From contig CAMLCX010000201.1 in NCBI GenBank assembly GCA_946478635.1, forward strand, positions 1 through 8,281: 8,281 nucleotides of DNA, written 5' to 3'. Positions within the stretch are counted from its first letter, which is position 1. Every line of letters begins with the position of its first letter. The position numbers and the translations under genes were made by a program. Shown piece by piece: positions 1 to 5,379 of this stretch. The notes below the pieces were generated by a model. It was given only the letters and a program-made list of their open reading frames with translations. It searched no databases and was not told the origin of the DNA. The stretch comes from an uncultured Pseudomonadota bacterium. GTDB lineage: Bacteria > Desulfobacterota_B > Binatia > UBA9968.

Positions 1-1078
1 AGCCGAGTATCGAGCCAAAACCCTTGCCGGAAAAAATATCGGCGGTAAGGGCGGAGAAAATCACCGCGCGCGATCCAAAGCCGATACCGAAAAAAATGAC
101 GTAGATGTAGAGCAGCCAGGCCTGGCTCGAGTCGCGCAGAATCATCAGGGCGCCGACGCCGACAACCGTCATGGCGATATTGACGGTGTAAGCGGCTTGC
201 TTGGAAAGCCAGTCGGCAATAAAGCCAAAAATCACCCTGCCGAAGCTGCTCGTGATCCCGGCAAGGCCGAAAACCGACGCAGCTAGAAATTTGCTGAATC
301 CCACATCGACGACGTGGGCGACTTGATGGGTAACAATGACGGTCGTGCCGCACGCGGCGGCGATGCGCGAGATAAAAAGCAGCCAGAATTGCAAGCTCTG
401 CAACGCCAGCTTGGCGGTCCACTGATTGTCCGTCGCATTCTTATCCGCCGGTCGGGGTGAAGACTCGCCGTGAGTTCCATGGCCGTGCGGGCCGTGGCGA
501 TAATAGAGCCAAACCAGCGGCAGCATGCCCACCAGCACGATCGCCGAAAAAATTTTGAAGGCGTACGCCCAACTGTAACTCGATATCAACCACGCGCTCA
601 GCGGCGCCAGCAGCATGATGCCGACACCCGAACCGGCATAAACGAAGCCGATCGCGGATGCGCGTTTTGTCGAAAACCACTCGGAAATTAAAAAGATGTG
701 CGGCACCATCCCCGTGAAGGTCAAACCCACGGCGAGAAGGATGCCAAAGGTCACATAAAGCTGCCACAACGCGGAGACGCGGCTGCTGAGAAAAAGCCCG
801 GCCACCAGCGCCAAGCAGCCGGCGATGGCGATTTTTTTGACGCCGTAGCGATCGAGCAAATGACCAACCACCGGGGAGAGCAAAGCATCCACCGTCAGTA
901 CCATGGAAAAAATGCCCGCCGTCGCGCCGCGGCTCCAACCGAAAGCATCGAGCAAAGCGACGTTGAAGACGCCGAAGGAAGAATGCATGCCGCGGGTAAA
1001 TCCAAGCACGATGAACGCGATGCCGGCGATAAACCAGGGTGTCGGTGCAAAACGCATTTCAAAAAACTCTGTTCTCAT
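1..1078 (-). CDS. MFS transporter, MCT/OFA-like (3' end cut off by the window)
   Basis: Reading the minus strand from the ATG at 1078 gives 359 open codons that run off the window edge; family members are about 400-430 residues, so the last one or two helices are missing. Alternating hydrophobic segments fit MFS helices 1-6, a hydrophilic loop, then helices 7-11. The helix 2-3 loop carries the MFS signature GHLLDRYGVKK (residues 72-82). The N-terminal region (FTRGMHSSFGVFNVALLDAFGWSR starts near residue 27) resembles monocarboxylate/oxalate-formate type carriers, so uptake of a small organic acid at the inner membrane is likely, but the substrate is unknown. The central loop is histidine-rich (RHGPHGHGTHGE, residues 194-205). 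The start is the first in-frame ATG; Met8 is an alternative. The gene diverges from the lipoprotein gene. It is not in the FAD/molybdoenzyme operon, so a shared pathway is only inferred. Confidence 0.9.
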   Translation of the reverse strand, partial: MRTEFFEMRFAPTPWFIAGIAFIVLGFTRGMHSSFGVFNVALLDAFGWSRGATAGIFSMVLTVDALLSPVVGHLLDRYGVKKIAIAGCLALVAGLFLSSRVSALWQLYVTFGILLAVGLTFTGMVPHIFLISEWFSTKRASAIGFVYAGSGVGIMLLAPLSAWLISSYSWAYAFKIFSAIVLVGMLPLVWLYYRHGPHGHGTHGESSPRPADKNATDNQWTAKLALQSLQFWLLFISRIAAACGTTVIVTHQVAHVVDVGFSKFLAASVFGLAGITSSFGRVIFGFIADWLSKQAAYTVNIAMTVVGVGALMILRDSSQAWLLYIYVIFFGIGFGSRAVIFSALTADIFSGKGFGSILG

Positions 1079-1131
1079 TAACAGAGACCCCTCAGGTGCA
1101 CAAGGCGATGGGGAAATCTCTGTCCTCCTTT
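1076..1131 (-). promoter_or_regulatory. Structured translation start of the MFS gene: strong SD, hairpin, ATG
   Basis: On the minus strand a near-consensus Shine-Dalgarno, AAAGGAGG (1131-1124), lies 45 nt upstream of the ATG at 1078-1076, too far for normal initiation. Between them ACAGAGA (1123-1117) can pair with TCTCTGT (1087-1081), and CCCC (1113-1110) with GGGG (1091-1088), leaving a 3-nt bulge and an 18-nt loop. The helix begins directly after the SD and ends 2 nt before the ATG. Folding would therefore bring SD and start together and would mask the weaker local GAGGGG. An ATT 13 codons upstream is in frame and well spaced from the SD, but ATT starts are very rare. The pairing is seen in the sequence; the mechanism is inferred. 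Confidence 0.5.
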
Positions 1132-1197
1132 GCCGCCGGAAGTCCTGGTGAAGAGGTCGATTTGCGCGGCCTGCACGAGAGCCTTTCGACTTCAATC

Positions 1198-1232
1198 TTG
1201 TGTTTTTGACGGGCGGCGCCTATTCTTAGAAG
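1198..1232 (+). promoter_or_regulatory. Weak sigma70-like promoter and SD for the lipoprotein gene
   Basis: TTGTGT (1198-1203) and TATTCT (1221-1226) are separated by 17 nt, matching consensus at 3 of 6 and 4 of 6 positions. A weak Shine-Dalgarno, AGAAG (1228-1232), sits 7 nt before the ATG at 1240. If this promoter is used, transcription would begin only a few bases before the start and leave out the SD, so the true promoter may lie further upstream. The rest of the divergent gap holds the leader of the MFS gene. Confidence 0.22.
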
Positions 1233-1239
1233 CGCTCCT

Positions 1240-2088
1240 ATGAAAACCTTGCGGCTTCTTTCTGTTTTGGCTCTGCTGGGGGTCGCAGCCTGCGCGTCGA
1301 TGGAGTCACAGAGTGAATTTCTCACAGGCAGGCGCGCGCTGCTGCGCGGAGAGCCCGAGAACGCGCTTTCTTACTTCGACAAAGTCGCCCGCACAGATCC
1401 TGCCTTTGTTGCCGGATCCGTCTCGCCGCAAAAGAGTATTTGGACCTATGTCGGCCGAGCGCATTACAACTCGGGAAGATACGACACCGCCAGGTCGGCG
1501 TTCGAGAAAGCCTTGTCCTATCGTAACGACGATTACATCGCGCGGATGTATCTTGGCCTGACGCTCATTCGTCCATCTGCGCCAGCCGCGCCGCCAAACG
1601 CTTTCAGTTTGCAGGAAGTGATCTTCGCGCTTCGCGAAGGCGTCGAACCGAAGCGAGTCGCGACGTTGGCGCGCGGGCGCGGCATCGCCTTCGACGTGAC
1701 CAAGGAAAGTGAAAGTCAGTTGCGCACTGCGGGCGCCGACAATTTTCTGCTGAGTGAGTTGAGAAGCCTTCGGGCAGAAAGCGGCAAACAGCGCAAATCC
1801 GGCGATTCGCGCACAGTCCAAGGCGCGAAGGAGCTAAGTGCAGGACTGTCTGGCCTTCTCGAGTGGCTGAATTATACCGTGATGCACACACCGCAGGGAA
1901 AATTTTGGGACCCCTCGCAAGAAATCCGCAACCAAATCGCGGTCAGCTTAAAGCAAGCTGCCGCAGCGCCCGCCAATTGGGACACGGTGATCGCCAATGT
2001 GGAATGGATTGGCTTCCAGCTGGAGGAAGAAAGCGATCGCGCGCGTCGCGACGAGAGCGCGGAACGCGATCGAATGTTAAGACGGTGA
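1240..2088 (+). CDS. TPR-containing lipoprotein of unknown function
   Basis: A 282-residue protein with a type II signal peptide: KTLR, a hydrophobic stretch, then the lipobox VAAC with Cys18 as the lipidated residue. Alanine at +2 favours sorting to the outer membrane under the proteobacterial rule. Residues about 25-58 and 66-108 look like two tetratricopeptide-type helical hairpins (GRRALLRGEPENALSYFDK; GRAHYNSGRYDTARSAFEKA). Residues 127-176 form a compact segment starting LREGVEPKRVATLARGRGI and ending around RTAGADNFLLSELR. I recall similar segments beside TPR or protease domains in Acidobacteria and deltaproteobacteria, but cannot name the family. The C-terminal third is helical and ends in a charged Arg/Glu-rich tail. 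The likely role is an envelope scaffold. It converges on the TIR gene with only 26 nt between stops, and no strong terminator is visible there. Confidence 0.82.
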   Translation: MKTLRLLSVLALLGVAACASMESQSEFLTGRRALLRGEPENALSYFDKVARTDPAFVAGSVSPQKSIWTYVGRAHYNSGRYDTARSAFEKALSYRNDDYIARMYLGLTLIRPSAPAAPPNAFSLQEVIFALREGVEPKRVATLARGRGIAFDVTKESESQLRTAGADNFLLSELRSLRAESGKQRKSGDSRTVQGAKELSAGLSGLLEWLNYTVMHTPQGKFWDPSQEIRNQIAVSLKQAAAAPANWDTVIANVEWIGFQLEEESDRARRDESAERDRMLRR

Positions 2089-2114
2089 CGCAAATTCAGC
2101 GCTGCGCATCTGGC

Positions 2115-3560
2115 TCAGCAATTCGGTTTGTTGCCTAACACCCTTTCAGCATTGCAGGCGCGCTTGGTTTGCTCGATTTCTTTTCTAATCTCTTCATTGG
2201 CGGCATCCACGGCTTTTGCCTTTTCCAACTCGGCCAGAGCGGCTGAGTAATTCCCCTGCTCGCGAAACGACTGCGCGCGATTCATATAGGCTAAAACCCG
2301 GGCTTTGATTTGCTCGCTTATCCCAGGCGATGTGATCGGTTGGACTTCTGCTGCTTTGGTCGGCTTGGCCGGCGGCTCAGAATTTTTTCGCGCTTCTTTG
2401 ATGAGCAACGTCAGCGGCGAGCTCGCCAACTCGTCGGATCGCGCCACGACTTTGATTTTTCCGGGACGCCGCGCCACCAATTCCCCGCGTTCGTTAACCG
2501 ACGCGATGGTTCGATCGCTGATTTCCCATTCGACACCGTTCGATAGCGTCTTTTCGCTATTATCGGAAAATTTCCCCCTGGCGCGCAGCGCCACCCTCTC
2601 GCTCTCAGTGAATTCGTACTTGCTCGAGGTAATGTTCAAAGCCACCAGTTTCGGCGCAGGAATGGGTTTTGCTGCCAAGCTCAGGCTTTCAACGCCGAGC
2701 GGCCATTGCGCACTCTCCACCTGACCGACTTTCGCGCTGATATTTGTCGTACCCGGTTGCAGCGCCTTCACCTCGCCGTGGGCATCCACCGTGGCAACCC
2801 GCATATCGCTGCTCAGCCACTCGACAGCGTCGGTTACCTCGCGTTGAGAACCGTCGGAGTATTGGCCTTTGAGATTGAGTTTGAGCGTCTCGGTTGCCCG
2901 GATTGACTTGCGATCCGCGTTAACGGCGAGATGAGTCAACCGCGCAACCGCGGCAACCGAACGATCAGCGTCACGAATTGCTGGCGGCGCAGAGAAATAT
3001 GATTTGAGATTGGGCCAGAGTTGCCATGCGCCGAGGCCCAATAGAACAACAACGGCACCGAAAGCGCCTTTCGAGCCGTGCTGAGTTAACCAACCAAGAC
3101 TGTCGCGCCGGGGATCGGCTGGCGTCAGTTCGAGGTGAGGAATCCCGGCATCAGGTTTTACTTCGCTATGCCCCAACAGAGATTTGAGATCGGCAATCAG
3201 GAGCCGCGCGGCCGGATGGTCGGGCGCACCATTCCAGTCGATGAGGTTCGCCGCTTGAATTGCCCGAAAGCCGAGCGGGGGCTCCACCCGCTCAATCGAA
3301 ACAGGCATCAACGTCTTTTCGAGGCGGCGCGCTTCCTCGGCTTCTTCAGCCACCCAGGGACTCTTCACGGAATGTTTCGACCAAAGCACAACCATACAGC
3401 GAGATTCCCCGACCGCATCCTCCAGCACCGACCGCCAACTGCGACCCGCAGGAATGCGCCGGTCCCACCAGACACGCCAGCCTTCGAGCTCGAGCAGTTG
3501 CGCTACTTGAGCCGCGCGATCGCGATCTTCATTTGCGTAGCTAATGAATATGTCCGTCAT
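2115..3560 (-). CDS. Membrane-anchored TIR domain protein with two Big_2 Ig-like domains and a TPR-like tail
   Basis: A 481-residue protein. Residues 3-130 are a TIR domain: box 1 is DIFISYANED (3-12), followed by GWRVWWDRRIPAGRSW (27-42), and SPWVAEEAEEA (67-77). In the last motif Glu73, four residues after Trp69, matches the catalytic Glu of NAD-cleaving TIRs (WCxxE in plants), so NADase activity is plausible. Residues 165-183 are a single hydrophobic helix (GAFGAVVVLLGLGAWQLWP). Two bacterial Ig-like group 2 modules follow, about 206-296 and 304-388, each with a YSDGS/FSDNS turn, an EW strand, a VATV/IASV strand and a PG turn near the end. After a Pro/Lys-rich linker, residues 415-462 form a TPR-like helix pair (RAQSFREQGNYSAALAELEKA). 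The expected topology is TIR in the cytoplasm and Ig/TPR parts in the periplasm. The start is the first ATG and its SD is poor. Immune or signalling roles are both possible; no known defence genes flank it. Confidence 0.88.
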   Translation of the reverse strand: MTDIFISYANEDRDRAAQVAQLLELEGWRVWWDRRIPAGRSWRSVLEDAVGESRCMVVLWSKHSVKSPWVAEEAEEARRLEKTLMPVSIERVEPPLGFRAIQAANLIDWNGAPDHPAARLLIADLKSLLGHSEVKPDAGIPHLELTPADPRRDSLGWLTQHGSKGAFGAVVVLLGLGAWQLWPNLKSYFSAPPAIRDADRSVAAVARLTHLAVNADRKSIRATETLKLNLKGQYSDGSQREVTDAVEWLSSDMRVATVDAHGEVKALQPGTTNISAKVGQVESAQWPLGVESLSLAAKPIPAPKLVALNITSSKYEFTESERVALRARGKFSDNSEKTLSNGVEWEISDRTIASVNERGELVARRPGKIKVVARSDELASSPLTLLIKEARKNSEPPAKPTKAAEVQPITSPGISEQIKARVLAYMNRAQSFREQGNYSAALAELEKAKAVDAANEEIRKEIEQTKRACNAERVLGNKPNC

Positions 3561-3616
3561 TTGCCAGAAACCGCTTGCTCACCGGCCAACAGAGCCGGAC
3601 CCAGATCAACTTGCCA

Positions 3617-3625
3617 ATTCTACCA
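3617..3625 (-). promoter_or_regulatory. Extended -10 promoter candidate for the TIR gene
   Basis: On the minus strand the sequence reads TGGTAGAAT: a TGN extension followed by TAGAAT, five of six matches to TATAAT. No good -35 box sits 17 nt upstream, which is tolerated by extended -10 promoters. It would give a leader of about 50 nt. That leader contains a small 5-bp stem (3582-3586 with 3594-3598). Confidence 0.35.
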
Positions 3626-3709
3626 AATGTTATCGCGATTGTGTTGTAAAAGTTTTGGTCGTGAAGATTGCCAGGACTGCTCGCGCCCGCGCATCGTGGG
3701 ATCAGCGGT

Positions 3710-3737
3710 TTGACCGGCAATCAATAACGATGATAAA
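3710..3737 (+). promoter_or_regulatory. Sigma70-like promoter candidate for the FAD/molybdoenzyme operon
   Basis: TTGACC (3710-3715) and GATAAA (3732-3737) are 16 nt apart, matching consensus at 5 of 6 and 4 of 6 positions. The position suits a short leader of roughly 30 nt before the ATG at 3776. It lies back-to-back with the candidate promoter of the TIR gene in the 215-nt divergent gap (3561-3775). I see no obvious operator palindrome in that gap. Confidence 0.38.
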
Positions 3738-3763
3738 TCCTCATGCAGAACGCTGAACAAAGT

Positions 3764-3769
3764 AAGGAG
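3764..3769 (+). promoter_or_regulatory. Ribosome binding site fixing the start of the FAD oxidoreductase
   Basis: AAGGAG lies 6 nt before the ATG at 3776, a good spacing. This is the clearest conventionally spaced SD in the window and fixes the start. Confidence 0.75.
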
Positions 3770-3775
3770 TAGTCC

Positions 3776-5257
3776 ATGGCAATTTCTACTCTCCACACGG
3801 ATGTGGCCATCATGGGCGGCGGCGGCGCGGGAATTCCAGCCGCGATAGAAGTCCATCGCGCCGGCGGCAAGGCGATCGTGCTGGAAGCGGGCGCGGAATG
3901 CGGCGGCACCGCCGCCATCTCCGGCGGCGGCTGCTGTATCGTCGGCACGCCGCTGCAAAAATCCCAGGGAATCGAGGACACGCCCGACCTGGCGTTTGAA
4001 GATTGGGTCAAATGGGGCGGCGGCGCTGCGGACGAAGTATGGGCGCGCTATTATTTGGAACACACCCTGCACGATCTTTATCACTGGGCTGAGAGCTGCG
4101 GCGCAAAATGGGTCGACATGAAATTCCAGGAAGGTAATCGCGTGCTGCGCTGGCACCGGCCCGAAAATAACGGGCTCGGTTTGATGACGGCGCTCATCAA
4201 AACCGCCGAGTCGCTGCCCAATGTCACGATCATGACTGCGGCGAAAGCAGGCAAACTGATCACGCAAAACGGACGGGTGTGCGGCGTCACGGCGGACCGC
4301 AACGGCGAAACTTTGGAGATTCACAGCCAAGCCGTGGTCGTCGCCACCGGCGGATTCAACTCCAATCTCGATATGGTCCTGGAACACCGGCCCGAGTTCA
4401 AAAAATTCAAAGTCATGGAAGGCTCGGGGTTCGGCGCCAAGGGCGAAGGTCACAAGATGATCCAGCAGTTGGGCGGCTATTTTACCCACATGGAACATAT
4501 CTGGTTTTACGTGTATGCCACGCCCGACTATCGCGACCCGCAGCAAAAACGCGGTCTGGTTTTCCGCATGGTGCCCGGCTACATCTGGTTTAACCAGCAA
4601 GGCAAACGTTTCCACAATGAATCGCGCACCGGCGGCGCTTCCGCCACTCCCGCCCTGCTGGCGCAAAATCCGCCGCACGCATGGGCGCTCGCCGACACCC
4701 CCATGCTGGCAAAAATCGACGTCGCCGATCCCTACTATCGGCGCGGCGATGTTATCGATCGCGCCAAAGTTGAGGAGCTGCTGCACAATTCACCTTTCAT
4801 CAAGAAAGCCGACACTCTCGAGGAGCTTGGCAAAAAAACCGGCGTCGAAGATCGGCGAAATTTTCTCGCGGAGATCGAGGCGTACAACCAATGCTTCGAC
4901 GCCGGTCTGGAAAAAGAACCGCAGTTCGGCAAGTCGCTCAAAGGCTCAAAGAAGTTCGACACCCCGCCTTACTATGCGATCCAGATCTTTCCGCTGGCGC
5001 GAAAGAATTTCGGCGGGGTCAAAACGGATCTGCGCTGCCGGGTACTGAATAAATATTTCGAGCCCATTCCGGGATTGTACGCCGCCGGCGAAGTCGCCGG
5101 CATGGCCGGCGGTCATATCAACGGCAAGGCCGGCCTTGAAGGCACCATGCTCGGCCCATCGGTCTTCAGCGGCCGCGTCGCCGGCGCCTGGGCGGCCAAT
5201 GAAGCGGGTTTTGGAACGGGGTTCGTTGGCAAGCCCAACCGCCCGGAGTTAGACTAG
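3776..5257 (+). CDS. FAD-dependent oxidoreductase, fumarate reductase/KstD-like flavoprotein (FAD_binding_2 family)
   Basis: A 493-residue protein, normal length for single-chain members of this family. The N-terminal Rossmann motif is IMGGGGAGIPAA (12-23) with the ribose-binding Glu37 in VLEAG, then GGTAAISGGG (43-52), a typical FAD loop. ATGGFNSN (190-197) and WFNQQGKRFHNE (271-282) are further family hallmarks. The C-terminal FAD segment is GLYAAGEVAG (433-442), followed by GGHINGKAGLEGTMLGPS (445-462) and FSGRVAG. The expected NRLGG-type substrate Arg of fumarate reductases is absent. LGPSVFSGRVAG resembles ketosteroid dehydrogenases, so the substrate is probably not fumarate. The reaction would be insertion or removal of an activated C=C bond. 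There is no signal peptide or haem motif, so it is cytoplasmic. It leads a two-gene unit with the molybdoenzyme 122 nt downstream. Confidence 0.88.
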   Translation: MAISTLHTDVAIMGGGGAGIPAAIEVHRAGGKAIVLEAGAECGGTAAISGGGCCIVGTPLQKSQGIEDTPDLAFEDWVKWGGGAADEVWARYYLEHTLHDLYHWAESCGAKWVDMKFQEGNRVLRWHRPENNGLGLMTALIKTAESLPNVTIMTAAKAGKLITQNGRVCGVTADRNGETLEIHSQAVVVATGGFNSNLDMVLEHRPEFKKFKVMEGSGFGAKGEGHKMIQQLGGYFTHMEHIWFYVYATPDYRDPQQKRGLVFRMVPGYIWFNQQGKRFHNESRTGGASATPALLAQNPPHAWALADTPMLAKIDVADPYYRRGDVIDRAKVEELLHNSPFIKKADTLEELGKKTGVEDRRNFLAEIEAYNQCFDAGLEKEPQFGKSLKGSKKFDTPPYYAIQIFPLARKNFGGVKTDLRCRVLNKYFEPIPGLYAAGEVAGMAGGHINGKAGLEGTMLGPSVFSGRVAGAWAANEAGFGTGFVGKPNRPELD

Positions 5258-5268
5258 AACCACAATCC

Positions 5269-5342
5269 GTTCAAAGGTCCAGGTTCAAAGTTCAAGGCTT
5301 TCGGGCTCCGGCCTTGAACCCTTGAACTTTAAACTATTGAAC
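5269..5342. repeat. GTTCAA/TTGAAC palindrome between the FAD and molybdoenzyme genes
   Basis: Three GTTCAA copies (5269-5274, 5283-5288, 5290-5295) face three TTGAAC copies (5314-5319, 5322-5327, 5337-5342). The core can fold into a long hairpin. 5290-5298 pairs with 5311-5319 (9 bp), there is a 1x2 internal loop, and 5281-5288 pairs with 5322-5329 (8 bp including one G-T). The 12-nt apical segment contains a further CGG/CCG pairing. No T-run follows, so it is not a standard terminator. It could stabilise or attenuate the operon mRNA, bind a protein, or be a dispersed intergenic repeat unit of this genome. Confidence 0.7.
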
Positions 5343-5379
5343 AGCAACTAAACTGCGCTCATGTTGCAATCGTAGAACG

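Noticed and set aside
441..1081. Several open frames on both strands across the MFS region (441-938 minus, 698-1081 plus)
   Set aside because: They overlap the MFS frame, which has transmembrane periodicity and the DRYG signature. The alternatives are polar and Arg/His-rich.
1306..1891. Minus-strand open frames opposite the lipoprotein gene
   Set aside because: The plus frame has a signal peptide, lipobox and TPR pattern. The opposite frames show no domains.
2115..3560. Calling the TIR gene part of a known anti-phage system such as Thoeris
   Set aside because: No partner gene of such systems is visible, and the TM/Big_2/TPR parts do not match known Thoeris proteins.
3544..3756. 70-codon plus-strand open frame in the divergent gap
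   Set aside because: It overlaps the start of the TIR gene and the promoter region, has no SD, and its product looks random.
3620..4786. 388-codon open frame on the minus strand opposite the FAD gene
   Set aside because: Its sequence is a low-complexity Ala/Gly/His/Arg-rich shadow of the Rossmann gene and has no recognisable domain or SD. The plus frame has clear FAD motifs.
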